Shown here one piece after another: positions 1 to 5,918 of a stretch of DNA of 9,906 bases. A model generated the notes under the pieces. That model ran no database searches and was not told where the DNA came from. It was given only the letters and a program-made list of their open reading frames with translations. The stretch lies in NCBI GenBank assembly GCA_035316885.1, contig DATHII010000088.1:1-9906 (forward strand), given 5' to 3'. Source of the stretch: DASRTE01 sp035316885 (GTDB taxonomy: Bacteria; Actinomycetota; Actinomycetes; Jiangellales; Jiangellaceae). The translations under genes were made by a program, and so were the position numbers. Numbering within the stretch: the stretch's first letter is position 1; each line of letters opens with the position of its first letter.

Positions 1-2
1 GG

Positions 3-53
3 TCCTACCAGCGCGCCCGCGACACCGGCTACTACGACCACCCCTCGGCTTGA
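3..53 (+). CDS. C-terminal end of an unidentified gene (partial)
   Basis: Frame 3 reads SYQRARDTGYYDHPSA then TGA. Almost every codon ends in G or C (TCC TAC CAG CGC GCC CGC GAC ACC ...), which is the signature of real coding sequence in this high-GC DNA; the other frames look less like coding. Only 16 residues are visible, so the product cannot be named. It converges on the NlpC/P60 gene, with 39 bases between the two stop codons, and that gap holds the palindrome array. Confidence 0.6.
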   Translation, partial: SYQRARDTGYYDHPSA

Positions 54-60
54 CAGACCA

Positions 61-99
61 CGTCTACGCGTCTAGACGCGTCTAGACGACGTCTAGACG
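61..99. terminator. Palindrome array, probable bidirectional terminator
   Basis: Three perfect copies of the 10-bp palindrome CGTCTAGACG lie at 69-78, 79-88 and 90-99, preceded by a degenerate copy at 61-68. The first two together form a perfect 20-bp palindrome at 69-88. The second and third pair as a 10-bp stem around a single A. The array lies between converging genes and its last copy overlaps the TAG stop of the - strand gene. There is no T-tract, but actinobacterial terminators often lack one. Termination is therefore inferred from position; a protein-binding repeat is the alternative. Confidence 0.5.
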
Positions 100-1472
100 T
101 GGCCGAAGAAGGACGGCGTGATCCAGTAGAAGACCGACTGGATCTCGACGACCTTCCCCGGCCTGGGGGCATGGATCATCCTGCCACCGCCGATGTAGAG
201 CCCGACGTGGTACGTGCCGGAGGCCTGGCCGTTGTCGGACCAGAAGACCAGGTCACCCGGGCGGAGGTTTGCATACGAGACTCTGGTGACCGCCCGTGCC
301 TGCGCGACGCTCCAGTGCGGGAGGGACGTGCCGCCGCGCTGCCACGCGCGCATGGTCAGACCCGAGCAGTCGAACGCGTCAGGGCCAGCAGCGCCCCACC
401 GGTACGGCTTGCCGAGCTGCGCCCGCGCGTAGTCGATCGCGCGCTGTGCCGCGGACGCGCTCGGGGGCGGCGGCGCGGGCGGTGCGTGAGCGGTCGGTGC
501 GGGAGCGGGCGGTGCGGGAGCGGGTGGCGCGGGAGCGGGTGGCGCCGGAGGCGGCGGCGGCTGGGCGGCCGCAAGCGCGCGGGGCGGTTCTGCTGGCTCG
601 GGGCCGGAGGGGCCAACCGCTGGAGGGTCAACCACGGGTTCCGACGGGGCGTCGGCGGTTGCCGGGACGGCGTTCGGTTCCGCTTCGACAGCGTGTTCGG
701 CGTCGAGCAGGACCGCCCGTTCCCGCTCGGCGACCTGCTCGGCCTCGAGTCCGGCCTGGCGTTCGCGCTCGAGCGCGACGGTCGTCCCACGGGCGTCAGC
801 CAGCGCTGTGATCAGCGATGAGCGATCGGACTCCGCGGCCGTGAGCGCCGCCTCCTGGTCCGCGACCGCTCGCGCCGCGGTCTCGAAGGCATGCTGCGCG
901 GCGGTCTCCGCAGCACGCCGTTCGTCCAGGGCACGCGCTGCCCGGTCCGCCGCGGTGCGTGCTCGCTCGGACTCCTGCTCCCACCGCTCGAATATCGAGT
1001 GCTGGGTCGTGGTGACGGAGCGGAGCATCGCCGCACCGTCGAAGAACTGCTCGTCATCGTCAGCCTCCAGGATGAAGGCAAGGTGCGTGAGCTGGCCGCC
1101 GTTGCGATAGGACGCGGCAGCCAGCCGACCCAGTTCGACGTGCGCTCCGTCGGCCTCCGAGGCCGCGAACACCGCCTCCGCCGAGGCTGTTTGCTCGGCC
1201 TGCTCGGCCTCGGTCAATGCGAGGACGGCTCCGTTGTGCGCTTCGACGGCCCGTGCGGCAGCGATCTGCACGTCATCCAGGCGGGCGGCGACCGCAACAA
1301 GTTGCTCCTCGATTGCGGTGACGGCGGCGGCGGCCGATTCCTCGGCTCGGCGCGCGTCGTCAACCTCGGTCTGGGATGGGAGCTGCGGATCAGCGGCGAC
1401 GGGGACCGCCGGCGCAGCCGTGATCACGGCCGCAACGACGCCGGCGACCACAAGTCGGCGATGCATCGGCAT
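93..1472 (-). CDS. Secreted NlpC/P60 peptidoglycan hydrolase with coiled-coil N-terminus
   Basis: Probable secreted D,L-endopeptidase that cleaves the peptide stems of peptidoglycan. The preferred start (ATG at 1470-1472, 459 residues) gives a signal peptide: MPMHRR, a hydrophobic stretch to about residue 26, then AADPQ. It has GGGAG six bases upstream, whereas the ATG at 1515-1517 has no ribosome site and adds 15 non-signal residues. Residues about 30-260 are Ala/Glu/Gln-rich, heptad-like and coiled-coil, with an AASYRNGG segment typical of RipA-like proteins. Residues about 265-335 are a Pro/Ala linker, and the last 125 or so are the NlpC/P60 domain. Visible catalytic residues are Cys369 (DCSGL), His422 (YHVGLY) and probably His434 (MIHAPRP). 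Overall length and order match mycobacterial RipA. The coiled coil may act as an autoinhibitory or partner-binding arm, as in that family. No lipobox or SH3b/LysM wall anchor is seen. Confidence 0.93.
   Translation of the reverse strand: MPMHRRLVVAGVVAAVITAAPAVPVAADPQLPSQTEVDDARRAEESAAAAVTAIEEQLVAVAARLDDVQIAAARAVEAHNGAVLALTEAEQAEQTASAEAVFAASEADGAHVELGRLAAASYRNGGQLTHLAFILEADDDEQFFDGAAMLRSVTTTQHSIFERWEQESERARTAADRAARALDERRAAETAAQHAFETAARAVADQEAALTAAESDRSSLITALADARGTTVALERERQAGLEAEQVAERERAVLLDAEHAVEAEPNAVPATADAPSEPVVDPPAVGPSGPEPAEPPRALAAAQPPPPPAPPAPAPPAPAPPAPAPTAHAPPAPPPPSASAAQRAIDYARAQLGKPYRWGAAGPDAFDCSGLTMRAWQRGGTSLPHWSVAQARAVTRVSYANLRPGDLVFWSDNGQASGTYHVGLYIGGGRMIHAPRPGKVVEIQSVFYWITPSFFGHV
481..555. 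repeat. 15-bp tandem repeat encoding a Pro-Ala linker
   Basis: Three near-identical 15-bp units (496-510, 511-525, 526-540) of the form GGYGCGGGAGCGGGY are flanked by degenerate units at 481-495 and 541-555. Read on the - strand they encode PPAPA repeats in the linker between the coiled coil and the NlpC/P60 domain. The in-frame unit suggests linker length changes by slippage without loss of function. Confidence 0.75.
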
Positions 1473-1478
1473 GGGCAG

Positions 1479-1483
1479 CTCCC
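1479..1483 (-). promoter_or_regulatory. Ribosome binding site fixing the NlpC/P60 start
   Basis: GGGAG on the - strand, six bases before ATG 1470-1472. It favours this start over the longer reading from 1517, whose upstream bases (GACTAGCCTCG) contain no Shine-Dalgarno sequence. Confidence 0.6.
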
Positions 1484-1593
1484 AACGGCACCTGATCAGC
1501 TTGTCGGTCGTCCGCATCGAGGCTAGTCACATGCGTCACTTCAGAGAACAGAAATCCCAAAAATCTCACCAGTTCACGGCCAGCCTCTTGACA

Positions 1594-1636
1594 GACGACG
1601 TGGTCGTCCGCCGCAGCGGCGACTGACGCGGTCAGT
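1594..1636. repeat. Cluster of three short inverted repeats in the divergent intergenic region
   Basis: Three perfect inverted repeats follow each other: GACGAC-GTG-GTCGTC (1594-1608), GCCGC-A-GCGGC (1610-1620) and ACTGAC-GCG-GTCAGT (1622-1636). They lie about 120-165 bases upstream of the hydrolase start and about 250-295 bases upstream of the permease. They could be operators for dimeric repressors or folded leader RNA; the sequence does not decide between these. Confidence 0.45.
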
Positions 1637-1661
1637 GGGCGGCGAAACACGTGCACGCAGC

Positions 1662-1702
1662 GAACGGGCCCGAGGGCTCCCCTGTAACCCTCGGACCCGT
1701 TC
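1662..1702. promoter_or_regulatory. Long hairpin in the divergent intergenic region
   Basis: Arms 1662-1676 and 1688-1702 pair over 15 bp with a single mismatch (GAACGGGCCCGAGGG against CCCTCGGACCCGTTC) around an 11-base loop. No gene ends here on either strand, so it is not a simple gene-end terminator. It could be an attenuator or structured 5' leader for either divergent gene. The rest of 1473-1888 (416 bp) holds no convincing ORF or tRNA and no recognised riboswitch. Confidence 0.5.
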
Positions 1703-1875
1703 TCGTCCCGTGGTCTCCCAGCTGTCGCCGATAGCCCCGGCCCGCATGGTCGATCACAAGGGGTTCGCGGCCGACGGTCCCGCGGATTGGTCTCCGTTGC
1801 GACGGATTGATCTCTACGCTGTGCGGCACGGACGCGGGCGCCGGCAACCGGGCACGCCTCCGCCCTGCCGGCGCG

Positions 1876-1882
1876 AAGGGGG
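1876..1882 (+). promoter_or_regulatory. Ribosome binding site of the ZIP-like permease
   Basis: AAGGGGG ends six bases before ATG 1889. It selects this start over the out-of-frame ATG at 1885. Confidence 0.7.
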
Positions 1883-1888
1883 TCATGC

Positions 1889-2614
1889 ATGAGTGCCTTC
1901 GGATGGGGACTGCTGGCCAGCTCGTCGCTGTTGATCGGCGCCGTCATCGTCCTCATCCGTCCTCCCGGCCAGCGGACGATCGCGCTGATCATGGCCTTCG
2001 GCGCCGGGGTGCTCATCAGCGCCGTCGCGTACGACCTGGTCGAGGACGCCTTCGAGGAGAGCAACGCGGTCACGCTGATCGCGGGCCTCGCAGCCGGTGC
2101 CCTGACGTTCTACTTCGGTGACCTGCTCATCGACCGGAGGGGCGGACGCGACCGGAAGAGCTCGACGGGCGCACAGGAAGGTGGCGGGGCCGCTGCGATC
2201 GCGCTGGGTACGGTGCTCGACGGCGTGCCCGAGTCGGTCGTGCTGGGCACGACGTTGGTGGCGGGTTCCGGGGTCAGCTGGGCCATGCTCGCCGCCGTGT
2301 TCCTGTCGAACCTGCCCGAAGCCATGGCGGCAAGTTCCGGCCTGCTCAAAGGCGGCACCCGGCCGTCGCGGGTGATGCTCCTGTGGGCCGCGACGACGCT
2401 CGTGTCCGGGATCGCCGCGGGGTTGGGCTACGTGCTGCTCGGCGGTGCGAGCGGCGGAGCGGTCGCGCTGGTTCAGGCCTTCGCCGCCGGCGCCCTGCTC
2501 ACGATGCTCACCGACACGATGATCCCGGAGGCGTACAAGCACAGCGGGCCGGCCACCGGCCTGGTCACCGTGCTGGGCTTCACCGTGGCCTTTGGGATCA
2601 GCACCCTGGCCTGA
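1889..2614 (+). CDS. ZIP-family-like divalent metal permease
   Basis: A 241-residue integral membrane protein with about eight hydrophobic segments (roughly residues 4-23, 30-52, 61-81, 101-124, 129-151, 160-183, 186-210, 218-241). A charged cytosolic-type loop RRGGRDRK (83-90) lies between the third and fourth, the position of the variable loop in ZIP transporters. The fourth helix carries LDGVPES (110-116) and the fifth LSNLPEA (139-145), positioned like the HNxPEG and HExPHE metal-site motifs of canonical ZIPs. Several ligands are replaced: Asp111 and Gly112 stand where His-Asn is usual, and Ser140-Asn141 where His-Glu is usual; Glu115 and Glu144 remain. Zn2+, Fe2+ or Mn2+ uptake is the family role, but the divergent ligands make substrate and even transport activity uncertain. 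It is divergent from the hydrolase gene and 70 bases before the CxxC mini-ORF. Confidence 0.85.
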   Translation: MSAFGWGLLASSSLLIGAVIVLIRPPGQRTIALIMAFGAGVLISAVAYDLVEDAFEESNAVTLIAGLAAGALTFYFGDLLIDRRGGRDRKSSTGAQEGGGAAAIALGTVLDGVPESVVLGTTLVAGSGVSWAMLAAVFLSNLPEAMAASSGLLKGGTRPSRVMLLWAATTLVSGIAAGLGYVLLGGASGGAVALVQAFAAGALLTMLTDTMIPEAYKHSGPATGLVTVLGFTVAFGISTLA

Positions 2615-2684
2615 CGCATGAGCGGAGCGAACAACGACACAGGTACGGCGGTTGAGTTCGGCCCGGCTGGGAACGACACGAGAC

Positions 2685-2801
2685 ATGCCAGGAGCCGAGG
2701 AGCTCGTGCGTGCAGGGGCCGACCTGGCCGGGCCGGAGCGCGCGGCCGCCGGCTGTCAAAAGTGCGACCTTATACGGGCCGTCGCCGACGCGCTCGGCTG
2801 A
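2685..2801 (+). CDS. 38-residue CxxC mini-protein upstream of the PPOX gene
   Basis: ATG at 2685 opens an ORF of 38 codons ending TGA 2799-2801. The peptide begins MPGAEELVRAGADLAG and continues to GCQKCDLIRAVADALG, with a CxxC pair at residues 24 and 27. Third positions are mostly G/C, most strongly from codon 11 onward. The stop lies four bases before the PPOX start, suggesting translational coupling. There is no strong ribosome site for it (GGGA about 12 bases upstream), and no family was recognised. The cysteine pair could bind metal or be redox active. An untranslated leader or chance ORF is the alternative. Confidence 0.5.
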   Translation: MPGAEELVRAGADLAGPERAAAGCQKCDLIRAVADALG

Positions 2802-2805
2802 ACCC

Positions 2806-3228
2806 ATGCGACTCGACCGGAAGACCTGCCGTGAACGCATGGCGGCGGCCCGGCTGGCTCACCTCGCCACCGTGGGCCGCGACCAACGGCCGCATCTGGT
2901 CCCTGTCACCTTCGCACTTACCGAGGAGCAGATCCTGGTGGCGATCGACCAGAAGCCGAAGTCGACGACGAACCTGCGCCGGCTCCGGAACATCGCCGAC
3001 AACCCGCGCGTGGCGATGCTCTGTGACCACTACGAGGACGACTGGACCCGGCTGTGGTGGGTCCGGGCCGACGGCCATGCGGAAATCGTCCGCTCCGGAC
3101 CGCAATGGCAGGAGTACCTCGAGACGCTTGCGGCGAAGTACGACCAGTATCGGCGCCAGCCGCCGAACGGGCCTGTCATCGTCGTCACGACCGACGAATG
3201 GACAGGCTGGGCCTACAGCGAGGCGTAG
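2806..3228 (+). CDS. PPOX-class putative F420-dependent enzyme (Rv0121-like)
   Basis: A 140-residue split-barrel protein of the pyridoxamine-phosphate-oxidase-like superfamily, resembling the Rv0121 type of putative F420-binding proteins. Recognisable segments are AARLAHLATVGRDQRPHLVPVTFAL (shown in part: LATVGRDQRPHLVPVTF, residues 17-33), AIDQKPKSTTNLRRLRNI, NPRVAMLCDHYEDDW and RLWWVRADGHAEIV. F420-linked redox chemistry on an unknown substrate is inferred from the family, not shown here. The start at ATG 2806 (MRLDRKTC) matches the usual N-terminus; an in-frame upstream ATG at 2710 would add 32 residues without homology. No clear ribosome site precedes 2806, in keeping with coupling to the mini-ORF four bases upstream. 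A possible -10 (TATACG, 2771-2776) lies inside that mini-ORF. Confidence 0.85.
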   Translation: MRLDRKTCRERMAAARLAHLATVGRDQRPHLVPVTFALTEEQILVAIDQKPKSTTNLRRLRNIADNPRVAMLCDHYEDDWTRLWWVRADGHAEIVRSGPQWQEYLETLAAKYDQYRRQPPNGPVIVVTTDEWTGWAYSEA

Positions 3229-3371
3229 TCGGTGCGGTCAGAACTCGACCGCCCCCATGCCCGTCCGCTACCCCCTGCGGCGCCGCGTATGCTGCCGGCA
3301 GTAACCCATTTCGGCTCCTTCCACGGGTAGCGCTGTCATGGCCACGTCCTCGTCGCCCTCGGGCACCTGAC

Positions 3372-4394
3372 ATGCGAGTCGTCGTCACCGGAGCCACCGG
3401 AAACCTCGGGACCAGCCTCGTGGAGGCCCTGTCCGTCGAGCCGCGCGTCGACCAGATCGTGGGGCTGGCCCGCCGGCGACCCGCCTGGAGTCCGCCGAAG
3501 ACCAGCTTCGACGACGCCGACGTCCGCTCGTCCCACCTGGTCGAGCATTTCCGGGACGCTGATGTCGTCGTACACCTGGCCTGGGCGTTCCAGCCGACCC
3601 ATGCGCCGTTCACGACGTGGGACGTCAACGTCCTCGGCAGCATCCGAGTCTTCGAAGCGGCAGCACGGGCCGGCGTTGGGGCCATCGTGTACGCGTCGTC
3701 GGTCGGCGCGTACTCGCCGGGCGCCGGCCGGCATGTCGACGAGAGTTGGCCGACGCACGGTTTCCCCACCGCCGCCTACGGCCGCGAGAAGGCATACCTG
3801 GAGCGCTACCTCGACGCCTTCAGGCTCCGCGAACCGCAGATCCGGCTTGCCTGGCTGCGCCCTTCGTTCGCCTTCAAGCGCCAGTCGGCCAGCGAGCAAC
3901 GACGGATCTTCGCCGGACCGCTACTGCCGCGGGGACTCGTACGACCAGGCCGTCTTCCGATTCTTCCCGTACCGGCCGGGCTGAGGTTCCAGGCAGTACA
4001 CAGCCACGACGTCGGCGAGGCCCTCCGTCTGGCAGTGCTCGCCGGTGAGGCCAACGGCCCGTTCAACGTGGCAGCCGATCCGGTCATCGACGCCACCGTC
4101 CTGGCCGAACTCCTGGGAACCCGACCGGTCACCGTGCCTCCCGTCACGGCGCGCGCCGCCCTCGGCGCGGCTTGGCGGCTGCGACTCGTCCCGGCAGACG
4201 ATGCGCTGCTCGACCTCCTGCTCCACCTACCCATCCTCGACTCGAGCCGGATCCGCCAGGAGCTCGGCTGGAAGCCACGCCACACGGGAATCGAGGCCCT
4301 TCGTGAGTTGATCGACGGTCTCGCCGAAGGCGCCGGCGGTCCGACGCCGCCTCTCCATGCCGACCACCCGACGGTCAGGCAGTCCGGTCGTTAG
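3372..4394 (+). CDS. NAD(P)-dependent epimerase/dehydratase (extended SDR)
   Basis: A 340-residue extended short-chain dehydrogenase/reductase. The N-terminus MRVVVTGATGNLG carries the dinucleotide-binding GxxGxxG (GATGNLG, residues 7-13). The catalytic set is visible as Ser110 in YASSVGAYSPG (107 onward) and Tyr136-x-x-x-Lys140 in YGREK. A DVVVHLAWAFQPTH segment follows the second Rossmann half, as usual, and the C-terminal part (ELGWKPRH...) is the normal substrate-lid end. The substrate is probably a nucleotide sugar or related carbonyl compound; sequence alone does not say which. The start is placed at ATG 3372 because the Rossmann fold begins there; upstream in-frame sequence is unlike the family. 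No clear ribosome site is present. The last four bases overlap the opposing kinase gene. Confidence 0.9.
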   Translation: MRVVVTGATGNLGTSLVEALSVEPRVDQIVGLARRRPAWSPPKTSFDDADVRSSHLVEHFRDADVVVHLAWAFQPTHAPFTTWDVNVLGSIRVFEAAARAGVGAIVYASSVGAYSPGAGRHVDESWPTHGFPTAAYGREKAYLERYLDAFRLREPQIRLAWLRPSFAFKRQSASEQRRIFAGPLLPRGLVRPGRLPILPVPAGLRFQAVHSHDVGEALRLAVLAGEANGPFNVAADPVIDATVLAELLGTRPVTVPPVTARAALGAAWRLRLVPADDALLDLLLHLPILDSSRIRQELGWKPRHTGIEALRELIDGLAEGAGGPTPPLHADHPTVRQSGR

Positions 4395-4927
4395 TCCGGT
4401 CGGCCGAGTTCCAGCCGCCGCGCGATCTCTGCGGCCGCCTCCTGAGGGTCGAGCCCGTCTACGTCCACCACGACGTCGGCGAACGCGGCGAACGCCGGCT
4501 CGCGTTCGGCAGCCATCGCCCGCAAGGAACGCTCGAGGTCGCCGGTCAGCCACGGTCGATCGGCAGGATCACGGCGCAGGCGTTCGGCCAGGGTGTCGAT
4601 GCGAGCGCGCAGCCACACTAGAGCCACGTCATCCGGCGGGTCCTTCAGTGGAGCGGCGTCGTCAGCGTCGAGGACGACACCGGCGGCCACTCCGGCTACA
4701 AATGGTCCGGGTCGGCTCATCGCCGTGTGCAGCGCTCGCGCTTCGGCGGTTCGCAGCCTAGCCGCGCCCCGCGACTCGACGAGGCTCGCCTTCGCGTCGC
4801 CGGCGAACTCCTCGACGAGGTCGTCGTTGTCGACGTACGGCCAGCCGAGCCTGCCGGCGAGCGCACGCCCCACTGTGGTCTTGCCCGATCCCATCAGGCC
4901 GAGGAGTAGCACCCGCGCGACAGCCAT
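4391..4927 (-). CDS. Shikimate-kinase-like P-loop kinase
   Basis: A 178-residue cytosolic small-molecule kinase. Walker A is GLMGSGKTT (residues 10-18), followed by VDNDDLVEE (32-40) in the place of the shikimate-binding FxDxDxxIE of AroK. RPWLTGD (about 123-129) matches the adenine-side lid arginine motif RPLL. The GGG shikimate-binding loop is not visible: the aligned stretch reads FVAGVAAGVVLD. The protein therefore belongs to the shikimate/gluconate-kinase fold group, but may phosphorylate another small molecule, and the aroK symbol is withheld. The ribosome site GAGGGAGG lies three bases from ATG (4925-4927). It is 37 bases downstream of the coiled-coil gene and may share its transcript. 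Its TAA overlaps the epimerase TAG. Confidence 0.8.
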   Translation of the reverse strand: MAVARVLLLGLMGSGKTTVGRALAGRLGWPYVDNDDLVEEFAGDAKASLVESRGAARLRTAEARALHTAMSRPGPFVAGVAAGVVLDADDAAPLKDPPDDVALVWLRARIDTLAERLRRDPADRPWLTGDLERSLRAMAAEREPAFAAFADVVVDVDGLDPQEAAAEIARRLELGRPD

Positions 4928-4964
4928 CGGCCTCCCTCAGCTGATGGGATGTCGCGCCTCGGCG

Positions 4965-5360
4965 TCACACAGGTCGCTGGTCCCCCTCGTCTTCGACACC
5001 GCGAGCGTTCTCGGTCTCAGGCCGACGGTCGACATCAGGGTCGAGGTCGTCCGCGCGACTCTGCTGGCGCAGCGCCTCATTGCGTGAGTCCTCTGCTTCT
5101 CCGCGGAGCCGCTGCGCTGCGGCTTCCCTCTCGTCGGCCTCGATGTGCTGCCGCCGCGCCTGCGCGGCGAGCTCGTCGGCGCGCGCGCCCTCGTGCTCGG
5201 CCGACCGAGCGACGTGATCCGCCTCATCGCGCGCGTCAGCCGCTGCTGCCCTGCGGGCGTCCTCGCTGCGGCGGCTGGACCGTGACGCCATCATGCCGAC
5301 GACGAGCACCACCACGAGCACGGCGATCGCGACCAGGAGAACGATCACCCACGTGTCCAT
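4965..5360 (-). CDS. Membrane-anchored coiled-coil protein of unknown function
   Basis: A 131-residue protein: MDTW, a single hydrophobic helix (residues about 4-24, VIVLLVAIAVLVVVLVVGMM), a basic patch RSSRR favouring an N-out/C-in orientation, then a long Ala/Glu/Arg/Gln helix (about 30-105) expected to be coiled-coil, and an acidic tail with DDLDPDVD. This composition and the ADxLDPDxD ending recur in small actinobacterial hypothetical proteins I recall, but no function is established. AAGGG lies about ten bases before the ATG. The short inverted repeat GCCGT-TGATG-ACGGC (5385-5399) lies in its leader. Confidence 0.75.
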   Translation of the reverse strand: MDTWVIVLLVAIAVLVVVLVVGMMASRSSRRSEDARRAAAADARDEADHVARSAEHEGARADELAAQARRQHIEADEREAAAQRLRGEAEDSRNEALRQQSRADDLDPDVDRRPETENARGVEDEGDQRPV

Positions 5361-5490
5361 TTCATCGCACCCTTCACGTCGACCGCCGTTGATGACGGCA
5401 ACTGTCGATCATTCGTACCCGTGCACGCAGTTCTCATGCATGCCGTGGTCCTCGTGTAGTCATTCGCGCGATGTGTACCTGGCATGGGAA

Positions 5491-5670
5491 TCAGTCCGGA
5501 TCGCGAGCGGAGCCCGAGCCGGTGCCCCACACGACAAACCCATCGGCGGTGTCCCGGAACCGCACACAGTTCGACCGCGGGATCGCCGTCCGTCGACCTG
5601 GCGTCGTGATCACCAAGACCTGGACGTCCTTGCGGCCACTGGACATGCGCCCGCCGAGAACTCGGTACAT
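5491..5670 (-). pseudogene. Truncated deazaflavin-dependent nitroreductase (Ddn/F420 family) relic
   Basis: A 59-codon reading frame (ATG 5668-5670, TGA 5491-5493) encodes a peptide starting MYRVLGGRMSSGRK. It contains VLVITTPGRRTAIPRSN (residues 18-34), RFRDTADGFVVWGTGSGS (37-54) and ends ARDPD. These are the central strands of Ddn-type F420H2-dependent nitro/quinone reductases (TTxGRRxxxPR, FVVxGxGSG, DPxWFxN). The family normally continues DPDWFRN for another 60-80 residues; here the Trp position is TGA and the following codon is TTC (Phe), so one G-to-A change would explain the stop. Downstream sequence no longer reads like the family and meets another stop at about 5434. No ribosome site precedes the ATG. 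Best read as a decayed gene, although expression of the short peptide cannot be excluded. Only this relic and short spacers occupy 5361-5722. Confidence 0.7.
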
Positions 5671-5722
5671 ATGTCGTCAAGTCGCCGTCACCTGACGAAG
5701 CCCAGGGACACCTGCGATCGGT

Positions 5723-5914
5723 CTACTCCCTGAGGACGGTGACATTCGGAGTGGATACGCCGGCCAACAACACAGACACGAGGATGCCAAGCGGAAGCAT
5801 GCCCCAGTAGGACTGGTTGAGGCCGACGTTTCCGGCGAAGAGCATCAGCAGCCAGGTCGCAGGGAAAGTGGCGACGAGGAAGACGATGAAACCGAACACG
5901 AGTGCCTTGATCAT
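5723..5914 (-). CDS. Small two-TM membrane protein of unknown function
   Basis: A 63-residue hydrophobic protein. Two membrane helices are visible, roughly residues 4-28 (ALVFGFIVFLVATFPATWLLM) and 37-54 (GMLPLGILVSVLLAGV), joined by AGNVGLNQSY and followed by a short polar tail ending VTVLRE. GAGAGG lies seven bases before the ATG, within the end of the upstream ORF, which stops four bases earlier. It is thus probably the last gene of the cyclase transcript. No family was recognised. Confidence 0.7.
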   Translation of the reverse strand: MIKALVFGFIVFLVATFPATWLLMLFAGNVGLNQSYWGMLPLGILVSVLLAGVSTPNVTVLRE

Positions 5915-5918
5915 GGCA

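Noticed and set aside
61..99. CRISPR-like or iteron origin interpretation of the palindrome array
   Set aside because: Units are contiguous, without spacers, only 10 bp long, and lie between convergent stop codons with no cas or replication gene visible.
1518..1888. Possible c-di-AMP (ydaO) riboswitch, since this class often precedes actinobacterial cell-wall hydrolases
   Set aside because: Some similar words appear (GCGACAGCTGGGAG, GAGGGTTACAGG), but their order is wrong and the other conserved segments are absent. A covariance-model search would settle it.
1700..1888. Possible manganese (yybP-ykoY) riboswitch before the metal permease
   Set aside because: The conserved loop sequences of that class are not seen.
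1390..2073. - strand ORF of 227 codons across the intergenic region
   Set aside because: It overlaps the permease gene and the hydrolase start in other frames, and its composition (Arg/Pro/Thr-rich, no domain) looks like a shadow.
2618..3304. + strand ORF of 228 codons
   Set aside because: Out of frame with the PPOX gene it covers; Arg/Ser-rich shadow translation.
5345..5680. - strand ORF of 111 codons covering the Ddn relic
   Set aside because: It uses a different frame from the one with clear Ddn motifs, overlaps the coiled-coil gene, and has no recognisable domain.
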